Under the pieces are notes generated by a model, which was not told the DNA's origin, did no database searches, and saw nothing but the letters and a program-made list of their open reading frames with translations. A program made the translations under genes and the position numbers. From Allomyces macrogynus ATCC 38327 (lineage: Eukaryota > Blastocladiomycota > Blastocladiomycetes > Blastocladiales > Blastocladiaceae), in assembly GCA_000151295.1 (NCBI GenBank), contig GG745356.1, forward strand, positions 650,108 through 714,107: a stretch of DNA of 64,000 nucleotides, in the 5' to 3' direction. This document shows positions 44,757 through 56,379 of the stretch, in pieces. Every line of letters begins with the position of its first letter. Position 1 is the stretch's first letter.

Positions 44757-45933
44757 ATGGTGCCGACCTCTCTCCGCGCGTCGCCGTCACCTTGTCGAGC
44801 GAGAATGGCGTGCTGACGCGTCACGCGTGGTGTCCGACGATAGCACCGCGCAAGCAGCACGCAGCGCATCCAGCAGTTCTGCTCCGTGACCAACTGCTCG
44901 TACGTGTTTCGGCGATTGCACTGGTTGCGATGGCGGTAATGGCACGCAACCTTGATTGCCACCAAGCGCTTGTTCTGTCCACACCGCGTCATGTCCGCTG
45001 ATCACCAGAACTGACCCCCGCCCGCGCGTCCGATCGGTCATCACCAGCGAGTCGGTCGCCAAGCAGTATCTGCACAGGTACAACAACGACCTGCAAGCCG
45101 CCGTCAACGCCTACTTTACCAACCCGCCGCCACCGGGCATCGACTCGCGCGCGCTCTCGGCGCTGTTCGACAAGTACAAGGGTACCCATCATCTCTCCCT
45201 TCCACCTTCCACCTTCCACCGCTCACCCGCCCCTCCTCCAATCCAGATGCCGATTCAACCATCATCGATGCTGACGGCACCGCCGCGCTCTGCGAGGACC
45301 TCGGCGTCGACCCGGCCGACGTGGTCATGCTCGCCGTCGCCTACCAGCTGCAGTGTCCGCACATGTGCGAGTTTACGCGCGACGGGTGGATGAATGGGTG
45401 GACCGCGCTGAACGTCGACTCGCTTGCCAAGATGCGTGCCGCCGTGCCGGCGCTGCGCGCGAAAATGCAGAACGACCAGGAGTTTTTCAAGAACGTGTAT
45501 GAGTACACGTACACGTTTGCGCGCGAGGAGGGGCAGAAGAGTTTGGGTAAGTTGCGTCTGCACGTCGTGCGTAGTGGACGGACACTGACGTCGTGGTTTG
45601 ATTGATACTTGATAGCGCTGGATGTGGCCGTCGAACTGTGGAACCTGCTCTTGCAAGGCCGGTTCTCGCGGCTTGACACGTGGCTCGAGTTTGTGCAGGA
45701 GCACCACAAGCGCACGATTCCAAAGGATACGTGGAACATGTTGTTGGATTTCACGCTGCTTACGAACCTCGACGAGTACGACCCGTTTGGCGCGTGGCCG
45801 TCGCTCATTGACGACGTCCGTTTCTTTGATCCCATCTTTTTTGTGATGGGTAGGTGGTGGGTGGACGTGGACACTGACTTTTTGGCGCGATGCGGGATAG
45901 TTTGTCGAGTACTGCAAGGAGCACGGCAAGTGA
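44757..45933 (+). CDS. DCN1: DCN1-like cullin neddylation E3 factor
   Basis: Scaffold E3 that promotes NEDD8/Rub1 transfer to cullins. Exons 44757-44759, 44844-44899, 45048-45181, 45247-45546, 45616-45815 and 45901-45933; 241 residues. UBA-like N-terminus: [29 protein letters not shown]. Potentiating-neddylation (PONY) domain: [84 protein letters not shown]. The acidic and aromatic cullin-binding C-terminus is intact. The first exon is inferred to be only ATG with a weak GTGCCG donor; it is the sole ATG giving an open path into QRIQQF. The N-terminal 20 residues are therefore less certain than the rest. Confidence 0.9.
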
Positions 45934-46463
45934 GGGAAACCGAAATCCGGCTCGACGTGACGCGTCCGCCTTCTCTGCTCTGATCCGACGCAGCTGCGAT
46001 CCACGCCATGGAGTGAGCGGTCCGTGTTGCGTCGGGCCGTCCAGTGCTGTATAAATTGTATCTTTCAGTCCCTCCCGTTCCTCGCCATTTGTTCGTTCAC
46101 GCGGTGTGCAGCAACAGAATCGTGTTTACAAGGTCAGAAAGTCGTCACAACGGAGGATTCGCCACGGGTGTGTGCGCGCAAGTCGCGCAATGGTCAATGC
46201 CGAATAGTCGACGGCCAGGGCTCCTGATTTACTGGGCCAGCACCTCCCATCGCGTCCTGATTTCACCAGGTAAGGGAACAACCAAACAAGAAAAAAAAAA
46301 GCTATCAAACAGCACATAAAACGAAACAACCACCAGGGGGGGGGGGGGGGTGGGGGGTGAACCGCGCGCGCAGCAGGGAATCAAGGGTCGGGTCGATACA
46401 AAACGAATTTAAAAAAAGACTCAGTGCAGCTCCAGGCGCGCGCGTGTCCGACACGCCCAACCA
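45934..46463. other. convergent intergenic region with homopolymers
   Basis: 530 bases between the DCN1 stop and the stop of the minus-strand low-complexity gene, so it holds two terminators. It contains a 10-A run near 46290 and a 15-G run at 46336-46350. No gene seen. Confidence 0.5.
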
Positions 46464-49400
46464 CTAAATTGCGCCTGATGACGCGGGGCGCCAAATTGGC
46501 GGACTCCGCGCAGATCCCGCCGCCGCGCCCGCCTCGGGCACCGAGTCAAGCAGCGTCCATGCTGGTACCCCAGGGGCCGACAATGCCGCGGCCAGTGCGG
46601 TGCTTGCTGACTTGGGCAATTCGGCGGCGGGAGGCGCAAGTCGCATCCCGAGCCCCATCGGCTCCTCCTCGCCATGACCATGACCGGGCTGGACGACCGG
46701 CGCGATCTGTTCCGGACCCGGGCCGCCGATCAGACCGAGCCGGCGCGCCAGCGCGAGCGCTAACTGTTCCTGTGCGTTGGTCTCGGCCCAGTCATCATCC
46801 TGAGAGTCGAGCGAGACGGCAGGCGACTCATCCATGGCATCGCCTGGGAGGAGCATCGCTTTGCCCGGGTCCGCGAGGGCGACGGCCGAGTCGGACGCGC
46901 GGGTCATGGCGAGAGTCGGCGGGAAGGAGCGCAGTGCGTCGTCCGGTCGTGCCGGAAGCGGGACCAGAGGCAGCGATGGCGGGGGTGGTGGCGGTGGGGG
47001 CGGCGTGCTGGGCCCATTGGCAGCAGAGACCGACGCCGCGGCCTTCTTCTTGCGTGGCACGCGCACGCGCGGTTTCTTGGCCGACGGCGGGGCCGAGACC
47101 GCGTCGGCCGCGGTGGCGGGCGGGTCGGCGGCAGCAGTCGCGGTCGCTGTAGCGGAGGTGCGCTTTTTGCTGGTGCGCTTCGGGGTCACCGGCTTGGTCG
47201 ACGCGGGAACGACAGTCGTGGGGGGTGGGTCGGGCGTGCCCTCGGTGGCAGCAGCAGCCGGAGAGGTCGCGGCAGTGGCCGTGCCGGTCTTGGGTTTGCG
47301 CGGCCGGGGTGTGCGGCGCTTCTTGGCCGGCAGTGGCGCCGGCGATTGCGATCCGGTCGTCGTGGGCGAGGTCGCCGGCGCGGGTGCTGCGCGAGGGCCC
47401 GCGGATGATCCAGCGACCGGAGGCGCGGAACCGGTCGGTGCGGGCGTGGGCGCGCGGCTGCCGTCGCTACCTTCAAACTCGAGAATCATTTGATCGACGT
47501 GCCGCAGCATTGCGTCAATGTCCTCTTGCGTGAGCACGTCAGCGGCCGGTGGGGCTGCCGAGGGAACCGCGTCCGACAAACTGGCCTGGCTCGCGATCAA
47601 CGGCTCGATCAGTGCAACGCCAGTCGTTGCGGTCCACGACTCCGTCCCCGTCTCAGCTGTTGCCGGTTGCGACCCGCTCGGCGCGTCCGTCGCGCCGCTC
47701 GACGCGAGCGGCAGCGTCTCCTGGTTGTTCAGCATCGCAAACAACTCGGCCATATCCGCATCGTGCGAAGTGGTCGTCGTCGCTGATGCCGATGGGAGCG
47801 GGATCAGCGCTGGTGCAGTCGTCGCCTGCGCTGCCGGATCAGGGACCGCAGGCGAGTGCGTCTGTGCGGCCCCACCCGTCAAAAACGGGTCGTGGTCACC
47901 GCCGGGTCCGGCCATGGTCGCGGTCAAGGTCGCAATCTCGCGCAGGGCCGCGTCGTCGGGTACGGTCGTCAACGCGTCGGCGGGCACCAATGGGGGTACT
48001 GCGGGCTCGGTGATCGCATCGTGAACCGTGTTCGGTCCTTCTGCAGTGGTACCGTTCGGCACAGACGCGGGTCCAGATACGGTCGACGGCGTACTGACTC
48101 CGTTTGCGGCTGCCGCGTCGCCCTTTTTCCTCCTCTTCTTGGGCGGCGGCTTGACAGCAGTCGCGGCCGTGGCCGCGGAACTCACAGTCGCAGTCTCCGC
48201 CGCTCCCGCTCCCGCCCCTGCGCCGGCATCCCCACTTGCGGACTTGGCCGGCGCACGCTTCCGCGGCGCAGCGCGTATCTTGGGCGCGGCCGGCGGTGGT
48301 GGTGGCGGTAATGGCGGGCCCCGCCCGCAGTATTCCCCTCCTCCTCCACCCGCCGTCGCCACCCCCGACGTTGTCGTCGATTTGGGGTGCGGGAGGGCTT
48401 CCGTTTCTTCGGCGGTTTCGCGGGCGGCTGCGAAGCGCCGTCGGGGGAACCACCGCCCGTGCCCTTTCGNNNNNNNNNNNNNNNNNNNNNNNNNNNNNNN
48501 NNNNNNNNNNNNNNNNNNNNNNNNNNNNNNNNNNNNNNNNNNNNNNNNNNNNNNNNNNNNNNNNNNNNNGACAGCGACGGGTGTTTCTTGGCGCCCGATT
48601 TCCTCGGCGGCCGTGGTTTCGTGACTCGCCGCCGGCGGGGCCGGTGGTGGTGGTAGCGGTGGTGGTGGAACGGCATCATGCCCTGCGCCGCTCGCGTCGG
48701 TCGCGGTCGGTAATTCAATCACGGCCTGCATATCGGACGCGGCGCGGTCGGCATTACGTGACGACGACGTGAACGTGGGCGGCGGGGGCGGAACGATCGC
48801 GGCCATGAGCGCGGATCGCGGTCCGTCGAACGGACGGAGCGGGACCCATCTGGTGGTCGTGGGCGTGACCGGTGATACGTGCGTCGTCGTGCCCGGCTCC
48901 GGAACCGGCGCGGGCGTATGCACCGCCGCAGTGACTGTGGCCACATGGTCGCCATTCGCCCACATCGGCGTCGGTGTCGCGCGGTCCGCGTACCATGCTG
49001 CCGCCGTCGCGGAATGTCTCGTTGTCGCCGTGGCCGGAACCGGCACGGTACCAGTCGCACCCAACGTTGCCCGCACCGCCATGGGCGATACGGAATGCAG
49101 CGCGCTTGGCGCGACCGTTCTCCCCACCCCACCATCGCGCTCCTGCGCGGCCGCGACCGCAGCGGCAGCAGCCAACGCCGCCGCCGCCGCCGCATACGGC
49201 GGCGAACTCGAAAACGCCTGAGCGCGACCCGACGATCCGTGTTGTGGGGACAGCGACGTGTTCGGCCCCGCCGCCGCGGCGATCGGCGTTGACTCGTGCG
49301 ACTTGCGCTGTGCCGCAGCAGCAGACGCGGCCGCCGCGGCCATTTGGGATGACAAAGAGCGCAGGAGCGCGTCGAGTTGTTGCGTGGAGATCAGATTGAC

Positions 49401-50831
49401 CGCCGGCTCGGGTGGAGCGGTGGGAGCGTGTGAACTCGCGCGTGACGCGACGGGTGGGGCGGGGATATGCGCGGGAGTGCCTGCCGCGGTCGCGGTTGTG
49501 GGCGGCGCGGGACCGGCGTGTGCGGCGGCGTAGATGGGCGGCGGTGGGGACGTGAACCGCGACGGCGCGCCGGGTCCTGTAGCCGTGGCCGTCCCGGTCG
49601 CAGCGGTCGGGTTGCGCATGAAGGCCGTCGGCACCGCGAGTTGCGGTGGGGGCGGCGGGTGCGGACCCGTCGATCGCGCCGGCTGTGCCACCGCGTACGG
49701 TGGTGGCGGCGCATGGTGGTGCATGGCGGTCGCCGCTGCTGTCGGGACGAACCCCGCGGGGTTGTGCCAGGCAGGCGGTGCACCGGTGGCGTTGCCGTTC
49801 GCGTTTGCAGTAGCTGCGGACAGCGGTGGCGGCGGGGCAAAGTAGACGTGCGCGTGGTGGCTGCTGTTGGCACGGCGCGGGGCCGCCGGGGTCGGGGTCG
49901 CGACGGGAATGTAGGCGGCCGGCACGTGGTGCGCGTGGGACAAGAGCGTGGCCGCGGCAACGGCGGCAGCGGCCGGGTGGTGCAGCGCGTGCATCATGTG
50001 CGCGAGGCCGCCGGCTGGCGATCATGGAGCAGAGCGGAAAGTCAGGAACAAGGTGCCAAGTCATGGGCTGTCGGGGTGGATACGGAACAAACAAAAGTAC
50101 GTACGTGACATGAGCGCGCCGGGCGGGAGCACGGGCACGACACGCGGCCCGTGCGGCGTGTCCATGACGGGAACAAAGTAACGGACATGGTGCGTGGGCG
50201 GCGGCGGCGGGAGATGGTGCGCGTGCGGAAGTGCCGGGTGCGCCGGGTGCGCCGGGTGTGCCGGGTGCGGCGTCGTCGCACTGCGATGGTGCAAGGCCGC
50301 CGTTGCGGGCGCAGCAGCAGCAGGAGCAGGCGGCGGGTCGGCAACGGGAGCGGCAGCGCGCGTCGCCGGGGCCGCGCTCGTCGGGCGCGACGATTGCGGT
50401 GTGGGCGCGCGTAGGATCGGTCGGGCCGATGGCGCGGGGGCGGCGGCAGGTCCAGTTCCGAGCGCGTGCGCGAGCAGGTCGCCGGTGTCAAACGTGGGCA
50501 GCAGCAACGGCGGCCGCCGCCGCGGGTGGTCGAGTGCGCGAGGGGGATCAGGGGCGGTAGCGGCTTGGTGATCCTGTGCCGAGCCGAGAAGTCGCAGGGG
50601 CGGCATCGACGAGAAGTCGCTGGCTGGGGCCCTGAGGACCTCGTGTCCGCCCTTGGGACGTGCCTCATCGTCAGCTCGTGCAGGCGGCGGCGGCGGCGGC
50701 GGCGGCGCGGGCAGCGGGTCGCCAGCGCTTCCGGCATGGCTGCTGGCGATGCTGATGGCGCGGTCCTCCGCCTTGTGCGTCGCGCTGGCGGTCGACGGGA
50801 GCGGCGGCGAGAACATGGTATTGCGTGCCAA
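46464..50831 (-). CDS. large low-complexity, basic-cluster protein of unknown function (contains assembly gap)
   Basis: Two exons, 50831-50105 and 50014-46464 (90-bp intron), nominally 1,425 residues including the 100-N gap. Composition is dominated by Ala, Pro, Thr and Ser, with His/Pro runs in the N-terminal third (HPAHPAHPAHPALPHAHH). Ordered-looking pieces: VRYFVPVMDTPHGPRVVPVL, NLISTQQLDALLRSLSSQMA, LTQEDIDAMLRHVDQMILEF and LALALARRLGLIGGPGPEQI. Several Lys/Arg clusters (KKRRTPRPRKPK, KKPRVRVPRKKK, PPPKKRRKKG) look like nuclear localisation or AT-hook-like signals, so a chromatin or transcription role is plausible but not shown. Next to the gap an alternative frame offers KPPKKRKPSRTP, in the same style, so a frameshift near 48300-48460 is likely. 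Family not recognised. Confidence 0.6.
48470..48569. other. assembly gap (100 N)
   Basis: Exactly 100 undetermined bases, the conventional size for a gap of unknown length. It lies inside the low-complexity coding region, so true length and frame across it are unknown. Confidence 0.99.
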
Positions 50832-51251
50832 TCAACAGCGGCTCAAGGCCGCACGTCAATCAAGTCGGGTGGCGGCTTGGTCCATGCACGGCGCGACGTG
50901 GGCAGAGGCGAGTGCGGCAAGTCGCGACAAGTGTGGCGCGGTAGTCGGCGTGCAGTCGCGCGTCGCGGTGCTCGTCGTCGGCGTCGTGGCCCGGCGCGTG
51001 CCAGCGGTCTTGTCGTCAACGACGCGGCAGGGGCGGTCGAGTCGCGGGCGGGCGCGGCCTTTGCGCGCAGCGACAGGACTGGCAGTGGCCAGCGTCATTG
51101 GCGCGTGCCACGATCTCACCGCACACCCTGGCCAGCCAACTCGGCGACATCAACGGCCTCCACCACCGACGCGATCGGGATTTCCGCCCTTCCCGCACCT
51201 GCAACTGCCCACGACTGCCCGCACTCGCTCCCGCGCACCTTCAGCACCACC
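50832..51251. promoter_or_regulatory. divergent promoter region, low-complexity gene / CWC2
   Basis: 420 bases between two divergent start codons, C-rich towards CWC2. No distinct element recognised. Confidence 0.45.
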
Positions 51252-52887
51252 ATGGACCAGGGCAGCGTCGCGAAGCGCGCCCCCGCTGCCGCCGTCGCGT
51301 CCGCCTCCTCGACCACCGCCGCCATGACCACGTCCAAGCCGCCACCCACCAAGCACGAGCTGCGCATGAAGCGGCCCGCGCGCCGCCAAGCCGACCCGGA
51401 CGCGGCCAACCAGACGCAAAAAGTCTACGAGGGCACCTACAACATTTGGTACAACAAGTGGACCGGCCAAAAGCACAAGGGCCGCTTCGAGTACGCTCTC
51501 CATTCAAGTCGGATTACGCGCACTTGTGGACCCTGACCGCTGTCCCCAAAAAACAGATTCGGCGAGCGCGCCCCGACGCGCGTCAACGTGCCCAAGGACA
51601 CGGGCTACACGCTCGCCGACAAGCGCAAGCAGCAGAACCCGAACCACCGCACCTTCTTTTGCTTGATGTTTGCGCGCGGCGCCTGCCACAAGGGGCACAA
51701 GTGCGAGTACCTGCACCGCGTGCCCGACGAGGACGACCATGAGGAGACCATGAAGGTACATTCTTGGGGCGTGCGACCGGGAATTGGCGAGCGGTGGATC
51801 TGACCGTCAACTTGATCCGAGTGTAGGACTGCTTTGGCCGCGATCGCCACCGCGACGAGCGCGACGACATGAATGGCGGTACGTCGATATTTGCGCTGGT
51901 CAATGTGCCGTGTCCATGGCGCTGATCGCTGCTCTCTCGTTCCCCCAAAACAGTGGGCTGCTTCAACCGTGAGAACCTGACCATCTACGTCGGCAACCTG
52001 CACCCCTACGACAAGGGCGACGGCGAAGTACGCGCGCCTGGCTCCACCCACCACCTCCACCCGAACCCCAGCGCTTCCCCTACTCACCCCACTCACCCAA
52101 CGCCCATCTCCCGATCCACCAGAAAGTCATTCTTCGCCACTTCTCCCCGTTTGGCGCGATCGACCGCGTCAACGTGATTCACGACAAGAACATCGCCTTT
52201 ATCCGGTACAAGAAGCGCGCCAATGCCGAATTCGCCAAGGAAGCCATGGAACACCAAGCGCTTGACGCGGGCGAAATCATCAGCGTGCGGTGGGCCAATG
52301 ACGATCCGAATCCGCGCGCGAAAGCCGAGGCGAAGCGCAAGCTCGAGACCGAGTTTGTCGAGTCCTACGTCAAGAAAAAGGCGCGGAACGACGACGCGCA
52401 GTTCATGGACGAGGAAACGCGCAAGTTGATTGAGGCGCACCCGGTCTACAAGGAGGTCTATGGGTATTATAACCCGGACGAGCAAGAGGGGGAGGGGCAG
52501 AAGAGGATCGAGGGGGCGGCGACGAGTGATGCGGGACCGGTCGATGGCCAGCTGCAGATTGAGGACGCGCCGGTAGGATCGGGACCAGAGGGCGAGACCG
52601 GCGAGGGCGCGACCGACGAGGAGCAGCAGGCCTACATGCAGGCCTACTACGCGCAGTACTACGCGCAGTATTACGGTATGCAGGGCATCGAAGGCAACAC
52701 CGACGCTGCAGGAAGTAGCGAGCAGCAGGTCGCAACAGATGCCGGCGGCGCGGTGCAGTACGGTATGTCGGTCGTCGAGGACGAGCCCGAGCCCGCGCCG
52801 GCACCGGCACCACCAGGACCGGCGGCAGCCAAGAAGCTCGGCGGGCTCTTGAGTTATGCGAGCGATGACGAGGACGACGACGAGTAG
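51252..52887 (+). CDS. CWC2: pre-mRNA-splicing factor CWC2 (RBM22-type)
   Basis: Nineteen-complex (NTC) protein contacting U6 snRNA and the catalytic RNA of the spliceosome. Exons 51252-51490, 51557-51755, 51827-51878, 51954-52027 and 52123-52887; 442 residues. Torus domain: RPARRQADPD, TYNIWYNKWTGQKHKGR, ERAPTRVNVPKDTGYT. CCCH finger: CLMFARGACHKGHKCEYLHR. DCFGRDRHRDERDDMNG is the connector and NLTIYVGNLH ... NIAFIRYKKRANAEFAKEAM the RRM, followed by the conserved VRWANDDPNP. The C-terminal third is Gln/Tyr/Glu-rich (YMQAYYAQYYAQYYGMQG) and ends in an acidic tail, longer than in yeast. All introns are 66-95 bp GT-AG. Convergent with SRP19. Confidence 0.94.
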
Positions 52888-53086
52888 GTCGAGCTGTACA
52901 TTTATTCAGAAACCCACATCAGAAACAGCACCCTTACGTTTGCCTCTTGTTTCCGTGCTTTCTTGGCTGCCAGGACCCATTGCAACACGCTCTCATCATT
53001 GATGATCGCGATGGTCGACAGGACCTGTTCTCCAAATATTTTAAAACCAAACAAAATCTATTTGCCAACCGCGTCCCATCCCTCCC

Positions 53087-54042
53087 TTACTTTTTACCCT
53101 TCTTCCCCTTCTTCTTACCCGCCGCAGCCTTGCCCGCCCCTCCGCTACTACTTGGTGGCTCGTCACCCATGCCCATCCCGCCCAACAATCCCGCGAGACC
53201 TTCCATCCCCGGCATCCCACCCATCCCACCCATTCCCGCAGCCAACGCGCCCATATCCGGCATCCCAGGCATTCCCGGCATCCCGGGCATGCCCTGCGGC
53301 ATCATGGCCTTCATCTGCTGCTGGAACTGCGCGGCCTGCACGGCCTGCCGCTGCTTGTTTTCCGCGACCATGGCGGCGACGGCCGGGCCGACGGAAGGGA
53401 AGAGCTTGGCCATTTCGAGGAAGAGCGTTTTGCCTAGAAGCGAGGGAGGGTCAGCGCGTGGGGTCGTGGTTGCGGATGGGGATGGGGACGGGAGAAGCGT
53501 ACGGTTCGGAATGCGCCGGTTCAGCAGTTGCCCGTCGAGCTTGATCTGTGTGCGGACTCGGCCCGGGCGGAACGGGTCGCGCGGGTGCGTCTTGGGCTCC
53601 TGCACATTGTCGGTCGGTCAGTCGCGTTCGCGTGCGTTCGCAGTCTCGTCACAACACGCACCTCAATTGCGACGGGCAAGTTGAGCTGCTGCAATGCGGC
53701 TGCCAGGTGCCACACGTTCACGTCGTCAATCGCCAAGTCCTTTGGCACGCGGCGGCCGCCGCGCGCAGCGCGTTTCGCGTCAAAGTAAATGGGGTAGATG
53801 CAGACCCAGCTAAGCGAAACACAATCAGCGCGCGCCCAATAATAGCGTGGAGTCGTGGTATTTGCGCATTACCTCTTGATCTCCTTGCGGATTTCCGCGT
53901 CGGACGGCTGGCCAGGCATGGCGCCAAACAGATTCCCGCCAGACGAGGGTCCCGCACTGCCGGATCCAACGGGCACAATGCGCATGTCGTCAGGGAGAAA
54001 GTCCATGTTGTCGATGTCGTCGTCGGAGACGTGTGCTTCCAT
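53087..54042 (-). CDS. SEC65: signal recognition particle 19-kDa subunit (SRP19 / Sec65)
   Basis: Binds the S domain of SRP RNA and allows SRP54 loading. Exons 54042-53873, 53809-53662, 53599-53503 and 53433-53087; 253 residues. The N-terminal 55 residues are acidic and disordered. The SRP19 fold begins at SWVCIYPIYFDAKRAARGGR, the universally conserved YP and GRRVP motifs, and continues through VWHLAAALQQLNLPVAIE, RDPFRPGRVRTQIK and the RRIPNRKTLFLEMAKLFPSV end. The C-terminal tail has a run of Gly-Met-Pro repeats (GMPGMPGMPGMPDMG) and a Lys-rich end (GKKKGKKGKK), as in many SRP19/Sec65 proteins. Introns are 62-69 bp. Confidence 0.92.
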
Positions 54043-54423
54043 GATTGGTTGCTGGGTTGTGTTGACGGTGGTTGCGGCTGGTCGGGCGCGTGCGGCGACG
54101 ATGCGCGCAGGTGGAGAATAACGCGGGCGTCGAGCTGCAGCGCGTGCGGGTGCTTGGAGCAAGTGGTTGTTGGTCGTTGTCGAGGACACGCGTCGTGACG
54201 GTTTTCTGTGTGATTTGAGACTGAGAGAGATCAGCGCGTTATACGATTTTCGCGAATAACTAGCTGCAAAAACACGCAATACCACCAGCCATGTGAGTTC
54301 ACGTTGCATTACCATCAGCTCCTCCACCACGCGCCAAGTCCCCATCGCCAACTCGAGGGCAACTTGGAGCATTCGATTTCGCGGCGCCCAGTGCCCATCC
54401 AATCCGCTACAACTATCCGCACA
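54043..54423. promoter_or_regulatory. divergent promoter region, SRP19 / complex I 30-kDa subunit
   Basis: 381 bases between start codons. Nothing beyond a C/A-rich right end is recognisable. Confidence 0.45.
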
Positions 54424-55732
54424 ATGCTCGCCTCGCTCGTCCGGTCCGCGCGCGCCGCGGCCTCGCCGGCCACCTCGGCCCTGCGCGGTATGGCCTTCGA
54501 CTGCCTACTTGACCATGATGGCCCGATCCAAATGGCCCAACGCACGATCCGAAGCAGTCCATTAATGAGCAATCAACGCCATTACATTACGCTCCTCCAC
54601 CCCGTCTATGCCTCGCTCGACGCGACACTCCATGAACCCATCAACATCGAACACGCGACCGCGATTCAATATTGAAACCACCAGGCTTCTCGACGAGCGC
54701 CATGAAGCGCCAGGGTACGCCCCACGCACCCACTACCGCGCATCGCCTCCCTGCGCGCATTGCCGGTGCTGACCGCGAATGCGCGCTCCCGCGGGAACCG
54801 ATACGTCACCAGCCTCGCTCGCGACCGAGTCGAGTCCGGAGCTGCACAAGTACGGCCAGTACCTGATGTCGTGCCTGCCCAAGTACATTCAGCAGGTCTC
54901 GGTCTACAAGGACGAGTTGACGCTGCACGTGGCGCCGACCGCCGTCCTGCCCGTGACGCAGTTCCTCCGCGACCACACGAACGCGCAGTTCAAGCAGAAC
55001 ATTGACGTGTGCGGCGTTGACTACCCGACCAAGTCCTGCCCGTGACGCAGTTCCTCCGCGACCACACGAACGCGCAGTTCAAGCAGAACATTGACGTGTG
55101 CGGCGTTGACTACCCGACCAAGGAGTACCGGTTCGAAGTGGTCTACCACTTTTTGTCGCTGCGGTAGGTGGTCGTTTCTGCCATCTATCCTGTCGCGCGG
55201 TTTCTGGATTCGCGAAACTGACGCTCAACTCTGCCACTGAACCAGCTACAACTCGCGCGTGCGCGTCAAGACATACGCTGCCGAAAACACGCCCGTGCCG
55301 TCGATCACGCCGCTCTTCCCGGGGGCCAACTGGCACGAGCGCGAGGCCTACGACATGTTTGGCATTTTCTTCACGGGCCACCCGGACCTGCGCCGTATCT
55401 TGACCGACTACGGGTTCGAGGGCCACCCGCTGCGCAAGGACTTCCCGCTGTCGGGCTACGTTGAGGTGCGCTACGACGACGAAAAGAAGCGCGTGGTCGC
55501 GGAGCCGCTCGAGCTGGCGCAGGCGTTCCGTAACTTTGATTACTCGAGTGCGTGGGAGCAGAAGTACGTTTGGGTTTCGTTTTGTTTGAGGTTTGGCGGT
55601 GGAGCAGCACGGCGTTGGCGTTGTACGGATCGGGGGTGAGTGGCCGACTAACGGGTTCGCGTTTGAACGATTAGCGGCGAGGGCAAGCCCGACATTCCGC
55701 TGCTCGAGAAGGTCGAGACCGACAAGAAGTAA
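54424..55732 (+). CDS. NADH:ubiquinone oxidoreductase 30-kDa subunit (NDUFS3/NuoC), disrupted by an 89-bp tandem duplication
   Basis: Core peripheral-arm subunit of mitochondrial complex I. Exons 54424-54487, 54685-54714 (30 nt), 54813-55163, 55246-55563 and 55675-55732. A mitochondrial presequence is visible ([20 protein letters not shown], then [11 protein letters not shown] from the small exon). Family motifs: [92 protein letters not shown]. In exon 3 an 89-bp unit occurs twice back to back (54945-55033 and 55034-55122), shifting the frame and giving a stop shortly after GVDYPTK. With one unit all exons join in frame as a 243-residue protein of normal size, so the duplication is either an assembly error or a fresh mutation. 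Confidence 0.9.
54945..55122 (+). repeat. perfect 89-bp tandem duplication inside the NDUFS3-like gene
   Basis: Two adjacent identical units, 54945-55033 and 55034-55122, both starting TCCTGCCCGTGACGCAG and ending CCGACCAAG. Since 89 is not a multiple of three, the duplication breaks the reading frame. Confidence 0.97.
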
Positions 55733-56379
55733 ACGAGGATCACCGTGGGCGCTCCTCCTCCACCGCGCGCGGGCCGTCTTGTGCTTGAGCCGTGGTCGGG
55801 GCACGAAAATACGTTGCAGATCAATCATATTCCTAGTTCCCCACCGGTTGCTGTCCTTGTCCCCTGAGAGGCACCGAGAAGAGTGATTGCAGAGCGTCGC
55901 GCTTTTGCTCGGTGCCGACGAAACGGCGCCGGCGACAGCAACGACGCCTGTCCACGACAGGGACAGAATCGTTACCAGCTACAACAGAACGGGCGAGGTG
56001 AAAGCAACACGTGCGTGTGACTGTGTCGATCCGCGTCGAGTGTGCACCGATTGGCCATTTCAACGCAGCAACAGTCGACAACAGCACCCATCATCCTCCA
56101 CGATCCGACCGTGAGCACAACTCGCTGCAAGTGACCAGTTTTGACCAAAAAGACGAAGTGACGACCAACTCGCGGAGTCGCTGCAGACCAAGCTCGACAT
56201 CTGCCCGCATTGTTGCGCCCGCCATTGCGATCCAAGGCCCAACTCTTCGACCAGCGCCCTCGATTGCCCGCTCAGGCGAGCTGCCTCTTCTCCACGAGTA
56301 CCGCAATAACGCCGCTGTCCCCGGCCTGACGAAACCAACAGCGACCACGACCACCACGACGCTGACCATCCGCACGACG
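55733..56379. other. intergenic / AMPK-gamma promoter and 5' UTR
   Basis: 647 bases without a supported gene. The frame of the AMPK-gamma gene is open upstream to about 56011, but no ATG in that stretch is better than 56380. C/A-rich from 56300. Confidence 0.45.
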
